NCBI GenBank assembly: GCA_000507305.1
Contig: DF240114.1
Location: 62,001 to 126,000, forward strand
Length of the DNA stretch: 64,000 nt
From: Breviolum minutum Mf 1.05b.01
Taxonomy: Eukaryota > Sar > Dinophyceae > Suessiales > Symbiodiniaceae
Direction: 5' to 3'
Shown here one piece after another: positions 1 through 12,101 of the stretch (the stretch's first letter is position 1; each line of letters starts with the position of its first letter). The position numbers were made by a program, and so were the translations under genes. A model generated the notes under the pieces. The model was not told where the DNA came from and did no database searches. It was given only the letters and a program-made list of their open reading frames with translations.

Positions 1-239
1 CGGTTCCTCATTACTATATATGCCCTGAGATTCACGTCCCCGTTCGAAGTCTGAGGAGAACCCATTGAGATCTCGACTAGACTTGGTTGGAACTGCAGAA
101 GCCTCCAAGAAAAATAGATACGTAGAACTTTATGCAGTCTACAGAAAGTCAACAACAATATCGACAAACTTTTTAGGCATTCCAGATTGTTGCCAGAACT
201 CTTTGATTTCATCTTGTTGGTGCAAAATCTTGTAGCCTC

Positions 240-1487
240 TGCGTGATCAAGGGCTTCTGCGAGCGCTTGCAGCTGCCTTGGTTGTTGTCTTGCGCTGAAA
301 TCAAAACAAACAACCGCTAAAGCAACATCTGGAATCTACATCAACCTGGCCAAAGCTCATTTTCGCAATCTTCAAGGTGGCTTGATTTCATCTGATTCCT
401 ACAGCACTATGTGGATGTATCTACTTACTTCAACAAATCTGATCAAGGGAGCACTCACACCCAAACTTTTCTTTCGCAAGCAGTATTGGTTGATCAGTGT
501 ACAGTAGCAAATCTGGCATATCAAGCATCAGCACTTGGGCCATCATACCGTTTAAATTGTGTCCATCACGAAATGGGCTTCCAAACAATTCCTCGGCAGC
601 CTACTTTCAAAAGGTTTAAAGTTTAAACTCTCCACCTTGGGGTTTTGACACAACGTCTTCGGTGGATCCAAACGCTGGCACTAGTGCCTCAGGACAGCGA
701 TGATTTTGAATTCCACTTGAAGTCGGAGATCAAAACGAGCAAAGCTCCAACTCTAATGGCTCTAACGAAGAATCTGTAGACTTGACATGTGATGTAGGCA
801 AAGTTGCTAAGAACGTCAGCACATCCGGAGTTTGCTGGCAATCCTCTGCTTCTTTGAGCAGCGTCAAGGCAGTAGAGAGCCTCAAAAAACGGTCAGAAAC
901 ATGTCAGAAACATGGAAAGTTGCCCACGGTTGATTTCACTATCAAATCCAATCTATCAATCTATATAATCCCATACTTGTCAACTTGCTATGATTGTCAT
1001 GAATGCATTTTCGAGTGGTCCGACAAATGATGGAGGCTAAGTGTGGCATCTGTTGATACAGAAACAACCAAAATAGCCTTCCTTCAATGCAGCTGCACTC
1101 TAAGCCCTCAGCTCTTTGGCCCTGGCACAAATCGCTGCAAGTGTGCCACGTTGAAACAGCCTTTACCCCTAAAGTCTAGTTGACATTGAATCTATGATGC
1201 ATGCGAGACGTGAGGCAGAAATTCTGAACTCCGAAAATTAGTTCTCACCAATTTGGCAAATAAACTCGATGTGCCTTCCACAAGCATTGACAGCGGAGTT
1301 GTACCTGCACACGTATCCATTTTAAACAGCATGACTCACATTCATCCCCCGTCCAGTTAGCGCACGTGGTCAAGTCTGCTGCAAGCGCAGCCAATTTCAT
1401 CTCACAAAGGAGTTGAACAGCCTCTTGCCAGAAGCCTGACCATGCCATCAAAATCCAAGCTGACATCATGGTGCCGGAGAGCATCAT
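240..1487 (-). CDS. PPR-type repeat exons
   Basis: Pentatricopeptide-repeat-like coding segments on the minus strand; proteins of this kind bind organellar RNA. At about 1475-1370 a segment reads GFWQEAVQLLCEM, the W..A..LL.EM helix pattern of a PPR unit. At 1305-1255, in another frame, YNSAVNACGR is the start of the next unit. At about 900-800 a third reads ALTLLKEAEDCQQTPDV followed by LTF, again unit-like. A short helical segment (LQALAEALDHAE) sits at 295-240. The frame changes between units suggest one small exon per repeat, but decay of an older gene would look the same. I could not fix splice sites or a start codon. Family assignment is from the repeat pattern only; the RNA target is unknown. 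Confidence 0.5.
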
Positions 1488-2532
1488 ACATGATACACCA
1501 ATTCAGCGGGGTTTCCTGATTTGTTGAATTTGATGGAATTTCAAATTTGTTTTGTGGCCTGCCGAGCAAGCAGACATCGCGGCATTGTAGGACACCTAGT
1601 AGGGAGGCAATTTTTGCTATTGAATCATACCAGCTAGAAGAAAGAAGCTTCGCTAAAAGTTTAACGAATCCTTCTAAACTGTATCACTGTATCACGTCCA
1701 AATTTCCGTACGGGAATGTTGGACGCACCTGGCTTGGATAGAACCGTTCCTGCAGCAAATGCAGAATGTTTGGCTTGATTCCTTTTTTGCACAAATCAAG
1801 AAAAACCATCTCTTTATAGAATTAGAGAATCAAAGCTGTTCAAGTTGCAGTCGTGTTGGACTCTTGGATGACATTATCAATTCCAGTCTTTGAATCTTCA
1901 AATCGTCTTGATTGGCGTGTGACATTTTGTTTCTCCTTTGTTACTCCCCCTTCAGCTTGGTCCTTCTGCATCGAGCGAAACAGGGTCATTGCAGCCAGGG
2001 TTTGGCTGCACTGCCCGCAGGCCTTGGTATCGCTTAGCATAAGGCTTTGGCTACAAGGGGAATCACCAGGAAAAAAGGTAGCCCAAAACCGATTGAGAAC
2101 AACACACTTTTAATCTTTAGATTGTATAATGATTGTATATATACGGATATATAGATATAGATAGCTGATAGCTGTGACTCGGTATGACTGAGTGTTTTTA
2201 TATTGTCCAAGGCCTGTGCGCTAAGTGCTGCATTGCAAGATACCACCTGAGGCATTCCAAAGAACAGTGCAATTGAGCACAGCTGCATGAAGCTTAAAAG
2301 ATTCGCCCAAGCAAATGGCATTTGACGAAGCACTATTGATGACCATTGATCACTGGTCACCAACTTATCGGAGATTGTCCCAACTTCCAATGACTCACTT
2401 AGCACGCCTCCAACAGCCGCCGATGGCGCATTTCTTGGAGCATTTGAAGGGCACGACTCCACTGCCTGAGCCCGAATCCTTTCTGTTCACAGGCTTGGAG
2501 ACCCCCCCCAAAAAAAAATCAAGCAAAACACA

Positions 2533-2960
2533 TCATTTTCTGCGGAGGAGAGAGCCAGGTGAGGCAAGGCAAGTGTCGCTCTGGGTTTGATGCCATCCTT
2601 TCTCGCAAGCACTGGTGGCTGCAGAGAAGCCAATGGCATCAAGACGAAGTCCCGCAGCCTCCGCAATTTGGTTGCAGAGCTGTCGAGTGCTCGTGTCACA
2701 AAAACCCAACTGCGCCTGTCCATCCCAAAGGAGTTGCTCTGCATGCTGCCATTGGCGCCCTTGAAACTCTGGGGGAACCATTGGGGTGCAAGGGGAAAAT
2801 CAATTGCTTGCGTTGCGGAGCAGTTGAAAGAATCATCCCGCCTTTCTCGCACGCACTAGTTGCAGCATTCAAAGCAACACTTCCTGGCCTACGGTCCAAC
2901 CGAAACCATGAATACATCACTCTTTTCAAGCCAAGCAACGGAATGGACCAAGGATGAAAA
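2533..2960 (-). pseudogene. Degenerate PPR repeats with SACEKG motifs
   Basis: Two copies of the dinoflagellate PPR signature are readable on the minus strand: LNAATSACEKGG near 2860-2825 and FSAATSACEKG near 2625-2595. Between them, in a different frame, lies RQWQHAEQLLWDG, which matches the QWQHALQLLWEM helix that normally follows SACEKGG. The three pieces lie in three overlapping frames with no clear GT/GC-AG junctions, so this looks like a frameshifted relic rather than a working exon set. It may be part of the same PPR locus as the segments on either side. Confidence 0.55.
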
Positions 2961-3582
2961 TCTCGACAAAGGAAAAAAAGTGCAAATGAACTGTATCTGA
3001 ACCGTTTTCCAAGTGAACCGTTACTGTACACTGTATATAATATGTATATCATATGATGCTGTATATATGTAGAGATATTCTATCTATGTATTATGTATAC
3101 ATTGGGATGAACGTTTTCCCAGCTCGACCCTCTTCTGCTGACGCTATCACTGAGGTCTGGGCCGAAGTTTCATTCCTTGGGCTTCTGCCAACAGATCCAC
3201 GGCGCGCTGCCACTGTTGGCCCTGGACAAACCAAAATATCAACCTATCAGAAAGTGCGTTACCTCATCTCTTTATAGAGAGGAATTGTTCTCTCATGGTC
3301 TTATATGATTGTTTTTGCCATCGTGAACTGAGAAACGTTCCAATATGTTCCAGCAGTAGGACAAACAACAGAAGAAACAAAGATGTGACTTTGTTTCTCC
3401 CTTATGCAACTTCAGCAAGACAACTTTCTGTTTATTGAGGACAACACTTTTCCACAAGCGCTTATAACGGAGTTGTATGTCACCACATTCGGGGGCGGGC
3501 CTCTCCTGACTTCAGACTGTTCAGACTTTAACGACTCAAGAAATGCAGTGGAGTCATTGGAGTCTATCCACATAGTCTAAAC

Positions 3583-4230
3583 CTACCTGCAACTCATAAG
3601 GTCACCTAGACTTAAAAGCATCTTAAGAACCTTCTCTAGTTGCAATTTGTTCGGACTGTTTCTCCTCCGCATTTTCTCCAGCAATGCCAATGCAAACTGC
3701 CAATGTCCATCCGCCTCAAAGGCTGATGAAGATCCACCCAACCATCCGACCATCCGGGTACCAACCGCTATCACACTCAAGAATCTTCAGGAGATCTGCG
3801 TGTCGAGTGCTACGCCTCCAGGACAGCAATGGTAGCACTGCAAGCGACGACATTGCCTGCAAGATCGCGGCAAATCTTGGAGTCTGCAGAAACCTTTGGG
3901 ATTCACCTGAACCAAATGCAAAGGAATGCAAGCTATCCATTCATCTCCTACAGTTCTGGAGTCCTACCGGGTTCGGTCCTAAAGGAGCTGGAAATCCAAT
4001 TGCAAAACAAGTCGCAAACATCTTTCAGAATCTGCTGGAGCGCATAGTGAAAGTCTGTTTGAGCTTTAGGACTTTAGGGAATCATACCGGCAACCTAAAA
4101 GACTCTGGGAAGTCAACATTAAAAAATGGTAATCTTGCGGCTTCTGCCCGGCACACCTGGGCAATTCTGCAACAGACTCAACGCCAACTGCCATTGTCTC
4201 TCGCTGCGGCAAGCACCTGATGCTCGCAGT
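3583..4230 (-). pseudogene. Further PPR-like repeats, probably decayed
   Basis: Read on the minus strand, EADGHWQFALALLEKMRRR at about 3720-3660 is a good PPR helix pair (W..AL.LLEKM). NVVACSATIAVLE at about 3850-3810 is the usual start of a unit. LALSLLQNCPG near 4190-4160 is a third helix, but the Trp-containing residues before it lie in another frame and are followed by a stop, so a few bases appear to be missing. Together with 0.2-3.0 kb this implies an original array of at least six units. Whether any transcript still joins them cannot be told from the sequence alone. Confidence 0.5.
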
Positions 4231-4259
4231 GCAGATCCACTGGACTAGTCATTTCAAAA

Positions 4260-7200
4260 TGGCAGGCCTTGCCCGTGTTCCCTTTCCACTTATGCATATA
4301 AAAATTGATATAAAATGTTGGATGCTTGGATGTATACACACTTGGATGTATCTTAAAGACCATGCAAGACTTCGATTGAATCAAAACAGATCATCTGAAG
4401 GCCCTGCTGATGACTGCCACGTACCTGGTTGGGTTTCGGTCCAGAATCTAGTGCCGAAGATTCTGTCTGACAAAGACTCCACAACAAGCGCACGAAAAAG
4501 CATCCGCTCCAGGCATTTGATCCAGGACAAGTAAGGCTCCCTGTGAATGGTTGAAAACACAAGTTGTGAGTGGTCAGCGGTAACAAGTTTGCATCCGTCA
4601 TTTTGGAACATTTTGGACATAACAATAACACATTACAAATACACAATTATCAACCGTATATCATTGCATGTTTGGCAATCAATATATTCATTTCAGCCTG
4701 CCAATGACCACCTGCAGAAAATGCATTGAGAGCAGCATTGCTGGTCACCTGGCAGCGATTGATTCAGATCTGCAATCTATCTAGAATCCTATTAATCCTA
4801 TTTACTTTAGCGTCTTAAGCTTCTGTCCAGTGGATTCAACAAGTTGCTGTGACCATGTTGTGCTGCATCTCAGCTTGCTGAAATAGCCTTGATGGCAAAT
4901 GCAAAGCCCATCGGAAACAACCACGACACGGGAAAGCCATAATGTAAGCAACACGGTACATGTAACATACATACAGTACAAATCATACAAAAACCACAAA
5001 TCCTCATGCAATACATCTATCTATATATCTTCTTGTTTGGCGCACAATAGCAGCCAAGGCGCCAAACAGCGAGCGTCCACGATGACCCACGGGTACAAGC
5101 ACTCATGGTTGAGCCTCAGTCAAAACAGTGACACATTTCAAACGGGAGAAAATGCGCAAGGTCAGTTGAGGTTTAAATGATTTGAATTTGTTGTGTTTTG
5201 CATCTTCAGTTGGAACCCTGCCAAGCCTTGTACTGAGTGTTACGAGGTCAGCTTCCAGAGAGAAGTCCTGGGTCTTAGGTCAACTGTTGAGAATGTGTTG
5301 GAAATGTCATTTGAAGTGCACTGGCCAAGACTTCCGTTAGAGTGCAAAAAAAGTTGGCAAAAGTCAACCTCCCACCCAACCTCTACCAGAGCATAGTAAG
5401 AAATTGCCTGTTCCCAGGCCGAGGCCTGGGTTTCACAAGTTTCACAAGAGGGGCCCCTTTTGTTTTGAAGATGTTCAAAGCGTGAGTTTTGTTTTCAAGA
5501 AAATTCTGAATCTCAAGGCCCTGACTGCCAAAATCGCTGCGTTGAAAACCTCAGTGGTCACTAGGTTTGCGCTTTCGTGAGACAATGAATTGAGATTCAC
5601 ATAGATTTTCCAAAGGGTTTGTGACCAAAGCAGGCCAAAGGATCATGGAACTGCACACCTTTCAGAAATCCCTTTGTACAACAAAATGGCAAACCCACAC
5701 TCTTCATGTCAGGTTTTCCTTCACAACTTGTTCATCGTCAGTATTCAGGCAAAGACCGCTGTGTTGGGCCTCACACGCCTGATCCCAGATCTTCGAAACA
5801 AAAACAACTCAAAGAAACTTGCAATGATTCCTCTATGGAAGGAGATTGAATAGCAAGCTGGGCTGAGTGATTGCAAAACCCTGCCGCCAAACTTTAAAGT
5901 CACAGTAAAACATCTATAGGCACCAAGGTGAGCACCTAGAGAGCATGTCATTCATCACCTTCTTGCAAAGCTCCACCTCAGCTATTGGCTTTTGCCAAAC
6001 AGTTTGACTTTCTCTTGCTGACTTGTGTTTGTCTAGGCTTCTTTTCCCACAGAATCTCTCTGAAGTTTATCTACTAATCCCATTGCATTTAATCATCCAC
6101 ACTAGTGACTCGTGAAGCAATTCAGACAAGCATTCTCCTGATGCTAGGCAAAGGATAACAGCATCAGCTTGCCATCAAGTCAGAAAGTGAGAATATGACC
6201 AGGATCTCTAGAGTTATTGGAGTGAATTTTGTGCCAGACTACAACTTTACAAAATGGGTTCTTCAACCACAAACTGGATGTCATTGAAAAGGTTTTAAAG
6301 GTGTATATGTATGTATATCTACGTCATATACAAGGCTACTTCAAACATCTTTGCATTGTGGCAGAAAATGCAGTTTGCTGCATTCCAATTGGGTCAGCTG
6401 CAGCATTTGATCCTCGAAGTGAGTGTAATAAGGAGGCATAGCTGGAGGCATCAGGTCTGGCCGCACGGAAGCGGCTGGAAACCATTGCAACACCAACATA
6501 CCAACATGATCCAACATGTGCCAGTGAGTGAGCGGTGTCTCGTGCAACAAAGTTCACTTGACCAACGAAAACAAATCAATTTTGTGGGATCTAGTGGAGA
6601 TCACAAATACATGTTGACACATCTTTGCTCATCCTCAAATGCCAAAATAACTTTAGACCTGGCTTGTAAGCTGATAAATCAGATAAACCCGTCTTCTACA
6701 TTCCACTGCTTAGCGCTGACGCATGGCCTCAAGTCGCGGAAGAGCATCTCCTGCCTCGTGGAAATCTGTAGAGCTCCGAAAAAACTTGAATCTGATTTGT
6801 GAAATCTTATCATTTGAATCATATAATCTTGTGAAATCTTATAAAAACATATGGAAAAAGCAGCCGGGCGAAAATCTCATTGACCAAGGCACTGAAGAGA
6901 TAGTGCCAATTCCCAAAGTCTCTCTCTTGCAGCTGAAGCAACCTTGTAAGTAGCTCCATCCAAGAGTTCCATTCGCAAAATGAAAGTAAATTTGAGAAAA
7001 TATTTCATATGTATTCCAATGTATTTCACACTCTCCTTAAGAGCAACAAACTGAGCTCTGTTCCATAGACTTGAAGTGAAATAGATCGAGCTGCAACGAT
7101 GAAGGGCCTGACGTATCAAACTTAAATTGTTCCCCGAAGTGGTGAAGACGTGCAAATCACAGATTGTCCGGTTCTGAAAGGAAAAGGCGTTCCTTCCAAA

Positions 7201-8100
7201 CTTCACCCACACCTGCTCCATGAAGAATGTGTAAAGCATCTAGCCACTGGTACGAACCTCAAGAAGTATGTGCCAACTGTGTTTTAGCTGGAGGGTGCCA
7301 GGTTTTCTTTGGTACGGTATAAACTTGAACAGGGCATCGGGTTCAAAAGGAGGTAGTTGTCTTCCACTCAACGAGTGAGTACAACCGTTGGACAAACACA
7401 ATGTGCACAACCGTTCTTGTGAAGCCAAGCATGAGTGGAGTGCAAGAACTGAGAACCAAGCTTGGCTTCCCTGTTTGCATTCGCCTTGGAGGGCTCACTG
7501 CCCTGGCACAAAACGCATGGCACTCAGAGTGGCCAAGCTGTGAGGAAACAAACAAAACAAACAGATCATTGAAGTTTTCCACTGTTGAATTAAGAATTTG
7601 AAGCTGTGCGCGTCCTTCATTTCCGCAGAAAAATCATGAGAAAAAAACGATCTGCAACAATGTGATGGCTCCCTCGTCAACCAAAAGAGCAACGGACACC
7701 TCTGGACCAAAGTCCTTCAGCTGCTATAGGCGTGACTTCTCATGGCTTCTTTGGCCTGCAGAGTTCAAGCACTCAAATCAAAAAGAGCAGCTTGACCTCC
7801 GCATATTGTGAACGTGGTTGGAGTCACAGTAGAATTGAATTCCGTCACAGTAACATGATCAGGACTTTCACAGTCTTACAGAATTTATCAGACACTTCAT
7901 CTCGATACATCTCGATCCGAATTAGCCTCTCCTTGCTTCTCAGCTCATTCAGCTAACGCTTCTTTGACCCGAGGCGTCTTTGTCCCCAAACAACTCAGAG
8001 AGCACGGCCCCTCAGAGTTGGCAAGCTCAAACATTCATCCGATATCATCCGATCATATCAAGGGTGTCTTTGCCCTGTACAGCATCGATTGTAAGATGCG
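4260..8100. other. No supported gene; scattered short ORFs
   Basis: AT-rich interrupted sequence. A minus-strand piece near 6500-6440 (RPDASSYASLLHSL) resembles a PPR unit but stands alone. At 7537 a strong acceptor (pyrimidine tract then CACAG on the minus strand) precedes an open stretch, but the product is not recognised. Nothing else is supportable. Confidence 0.4.
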
Positions 8101-8145
8101 TGCTCGGCCCTTCGGCTGGATGTTGTTTGACATTGGAGGCGTGGT

Positions 8146-8955
8146 TCACCACCACTTCTCGTATCGCAATGCTTGGTCAAGACCCTCGCTCTTCAAGTCT
8201 TGAGCGAACTGATCTGTCATCGCTGGCGGTCCGCAGAGATAAATCAAAAGACCATCTTTGTCTCTTGGCAGTTGTTGCTGCAAATGCTCCACTGTTAGCC
8301 GCCCACGCGCCCCGTTAAAGCCTGACTGTTCGCGAGTGACGCGCAATTCCAAATGCAGTTTCTCGCTCCATGTCTTGGCGAGACTTGAAAGTTCTGCGCT
8401 GTAGGCCAACTCAGTAGGCTTAGATGCAGAGTAGAACAACGTGATGCGTTCCAACCTCTGCAGCTTCTGCCGATGGTAGTAGGCTTCTTTCAGCATAGAG
8501 AAAATTGGATTAATGCCAATTCCACCTGCAATGAAGGTTAAATGTCTCAAATCTCCATGCTCTTCTGCATCAAAGTAGAAGCTGCCACCAGCAGTCAATT
8601 TCACTCTCTTCCCTGGCTTAGCGAAGGTGTGACACCACTGTGCAGGTGGATGCCTGGAAGCCTTCACAGCAAGGCGTAATTCTGGGAGATCAGAAGGGAT
8701 GGATGACATTGAATAGCCACCAACCTTACTGACACCATCCTGATCAATGAAAAAGTCAACCCAATTCCCAGCTTTAAAGTTGAAGCATTGGCCATTTTGA
8801 TCATGTTCCAGGCGCAACCGGAGCTCTTTGATGCTGGGGGTCAGATCCTTTACCGCAACAATCTCAGCTGGCACTTGCTCCAGTGCACTCCCTCCATGAT
8901 GACGGCATTGCCAACGGAGCGTGAGCGCTCGGAAGCGCTGGGGAAGGAGTCGCAT
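8146..8955 (-). CDS. OXNAD1: OXNAD1-like FAD/NAD(P)-binding oxidoreductase
   Basis: A complete uninterrupted frame of 269 codons. It belongs to the ferredoxin-NADP reductase-like family: an FAD-binding barrel followed by an NAD(P)-binding fold that passes electrons between a nicotinamide cofactor and flavin. The flavin motif is GGYSMSS; GGSFYF closes the barrel; FIAGGIGINPIFSML is the glycine-rich nucleotide loop; YLCGPPAMTD is the C-terminal CGPP motif; the protein ends EKWW, as OXNAD1 proteins do. The start is the first ATG in frame (8955); the open frame continues upstream to 9063 without another Met and that part looks untranslated. The N-terminus (MRLLPQRFRALTLRW) is basic and amphipathic, suiting a mitochondrial presequence. 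It has no introns, unlike every other assigned host gene here. The physiological substrate of the family is not established. Confidence 0.9.
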   Translation of the reverse strand: MRLLPQRFRALTLRWQCRHHGGSALEQVPAEIVAVKDLTPSIKELRLRLEHDQNGQCFNFKAGNWVDFFIDQDGVSKVGGYSMSSIPSDLPELRLAVKASRHPPAQWCHTFAKPGKRVKLTAGGSFYFDAEEHGDLRHLTFIAGGIGINPIFSMLKEAYYHRQKLQRLERITLFYSASKPTELAYSAELSSLAKTWSEKLHLELRVTREQSGFNGARGRLTVEHLQQQLPRDKDGLLIYLCGPPAMTDQFAQDLKSEGLDQALRYEKWW

Positions 8956-9069
8956 CGAGGTTGATGAGATCTCTGGATCTGTAAACCTGTTAATTGGCTT
9001 TTTATTGAAAGTGGAATTTTTGAACTGGTATCTTTTTTTGTTACAGGATTTCTCATGAATCAAAATGAA

Positions 9070-12000
9070 CTCTTTGTTGCCTCAATTCATGGTCCTGGTC
9101 TTTCTCATTGCAGGGTTCCAAAAGGGCCAAATTTGATGTGGTGAATGAAACATCTTTCTTGATTCTGTGCTTTTTTCGGTGCTCAAAATGCAGCTAAGCA
9201 AAAGATTGCAATGGTCTCAAGAGAACTCGCCCAGTATGAAACACTTCTTAATGAACAGCGCTTCACTTCGCTTCAGCACCTCTGCAAGTCACCGGTACTT
9301 TGGAAACTTTGTCTTCCTTAGCTTCCCAAAATGCATTCAGAAGTGACGCTGATCCACAGCAAATCAGGATGAATTGTCTGAAACGCTGTGCCTTCAACAA
9401 GTCTTCTCCCGTCGCAGCCCAGCTTCGGTCATGCAGCCTGCATGGCAAAGATGTTTCAAAGCTGCAGAAAACAAATTTCTTCGAGCCACATTTTTGAGTA
9501 TCACTTTTTTGACACACACAACATCTCCCGCAAATCCACTCAATTTGAAAAGTCCAGGAAATTCTTAGCATGCGTGACACATCCCGAGGCTTTGAAGTGT
9601 AGCCGCACAGTCAAGCTTCAGCCTGATACAGATTCGAATCCCAAGCCCTTTATATTCCAAAGAATGACCTCATCCTTTGCATGATTGCCGCCATGGCCCC
9701 AGAGGAACGATCAGTCACTCAATAACTGGCAAGAATGTCAGTTTTTCAAATGTTGTCGAAGCACCAATCAGTCGATCCAAGAATTCTAATGTTTTAACTT
9801 CTAGCGTTGCTTGCCTAATTTGAAGAAAGCGTGAATGCACGGCAAAGATCTGCAACTGAAAATCTTTCAAAATACAGTAACACAATGGTCTCAGGACAGA
9901 ACCGCAACACCGCGGAAGCAAATGGACTCTATCATGACACATTTCTAGTGGACGGTGTTTGCACTGAGGATCGGCAAAACCGCTATTCACTTGCTTGCCA
10001 ATCTTGCTGCACAATTAGATTCCCTCCCTCTGCATTTGGAAAGTGTCATGCACTTCTGCTTGTCTGAGATTCAAAATTTGGGAGCCTCACAAGTAGATTT
10101 GTTACCCAGCCACAAGCGTAGCAATGCAACAACGAGACGGACACGTGGCATTTCGCACGTGTGTGAAACGGCGTACACCAGGAAATGCAAGGTTAATTTC
10201 AGAGACATTCGGAATTGGAAATGCAATTAAGAAAAAGCCTTAAACTGATCCCATCAATAGGTCAAAGTTCTTGGAGGTGAAACAGGCATATAAACAGGCA
10301 CATTATGAGACCAGTTATCTGCATGTCCTGGTGATGAATTCGACTTCCTGACATGTGTGAAACTTGGGGGAGATATTCTACTTTCGCAAAGCACATTTGC
10401 AAGTAGAAAGTAACAACCTTGGGTTTACTTCATCAATATCTCACAGGCTTAGTGCTTGCATGCTACAAGGACAGAGAGCTTCCCAGCTTGCATCTGAAAC
10501 AAACTTGCTTCTTGCGCACTGCCTAAATCACAGTACGACCTGGACGCCTACCACGTCGAACTTGATGCTTAAAGGGAAACTCTCCGGCCAAACTGCAGTA
10601 GAAAAAGGCAGTCTAAGACTAAGAGGATACCTCATGTAAAATCACCTCAAGTTTGGAGAGCACACTGAAAATTGCTACTCAGCAACATGGCAAGATTCTG
10701 ACTTTGGAACTATAGAACCAACGAGGACAATTGCATTTGATGGGCTAGGCAAACCAAGCAATGCTTCATTGAAACTGATGCTTGTCTCATCTGAGCTCAT
10801 CGCCCGAGCTGTTCCTTGACTTCTAATTCGAGCTTCTGATAAGCAGCTTCTGCAATCTTGGCGCCCAGGTGAAGCAAGCAGGATGGGAATGAATGCAGAA
10901 AGATAAATGGAAGGCAAGAAAAGATCTGATTTCTGAGACACATGCTGCATCTTCTTTGTCAAGACCTTCTGTTTTGTCCTCTCAAAATAGCATTTCGCTG
11001 TGGGAATTGGAGAGGTGAAGTGAGAACGTTCACGATGGACGAGTGAGCAACAGCCTTCAAAATTCTAACTTGCTTGCCCAAGAGTGAATATGAAGGATCC
11101 TGAAATTATGCACCAATTGTGGCTGAGAGGATGACTTTTTAATAGCACAGTATCGATATAAATCAGCAAGTAAGTGACCATTGATACCATTGCCAAATTT
11201 CTCTTATCGAACACTTGAAGACACCACTAAGCCGTCTCAGTCGTCTCCTTCTCCTTCTCTTGACCGTCTGTTGCCATCTGAGCCTGACATGTGCAGTCGA
11301 AACTGCGATGACAGCCGCGACATGTGAATTGCAAAGCCCTGCGACAATCTTTGGCATACAAAGCCTACCCCGGCCACTGATTCGTGCATCAAATATAAGA
11401 TAATAAGATAAATCATAAATCCTTCTAAACTCTAAACAACTCTTTCAGTTTCAGCTTTCAATCACGCGTTTCTTCGCTGTGAGTTTCCCTGGAATGCGGT
11501 CACAAGAGTTCCTAGAGTGCTAGAGGCTCTTCAAACATCTTGAAACCTTTTTTGCACCAACCCTCTACCTGCTTTTCCAACTGGTCTTTGAGATCCTTAA
11601 GTTCCTGTTGGCGCTCCTAGCAGGCAACAAAAATATTGTCAAGGTGCCAAACATCTGCAATGGAAGTCTAATCGTTGGTTTTCACATGTTCAGCAATGTG
11701 GGAGTAGCAAGGACTCTGTGACCCACACCAAATCATTGTAAGCTTGAAAACCTCTTGTGATATTGTTTGCAACAAAATGCAAACAGCATGCCTTTGTATT
11801 CCCAGACCACATGCAGCATGAGCACCCGTAACATCGCCCGACAAATCCCAACAGATCAGATCCGCATCCTGAAAATATCTGACACCTCACATGTTTCCCA
11901 GCATGGCTTGTTTGGGGGATAAAAAAGCAAGTCACCAAATAGCTTCACCACACATGCAACATGTCTTTCATGTCTTTCATGGATCAATGACTCGTAGCAC

Positions 12001-12090
12001 CAAGGTCTTTTACCCCTAGCGAGCTGAGCACGATACGTTTTTCTTCTCGATCCAGGAACTTCCTGCCGAGACTCATACATTTGATACTCA
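9070..12090. other. Mostly unassigned; one possible terminal exon
   Basis: The only coding-like signal is on the minus strand at about 10885-10799, where AAYQKLELEVKEQLGR runs into a TGA; this charged helix could be the last exon of an unseen gene. At 11215-11403 a plus-strand frame with a leucine run is read as the shadow of purine-rich minus-strand sequence. No repeats or mobile elements were recognised. Confidence 0.3.
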
Positions 12091-12101
12091 TTTGATGCAT
12101 C

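Noticed and set aside
11215-11403. Plus-strand frame with a signal-peptide-like leucine run.
   Set aside because: The run comes from a pyrimidine-rich tract; the minus strand reads as charged low-complexity sequence and no downstream gene supports secretion.
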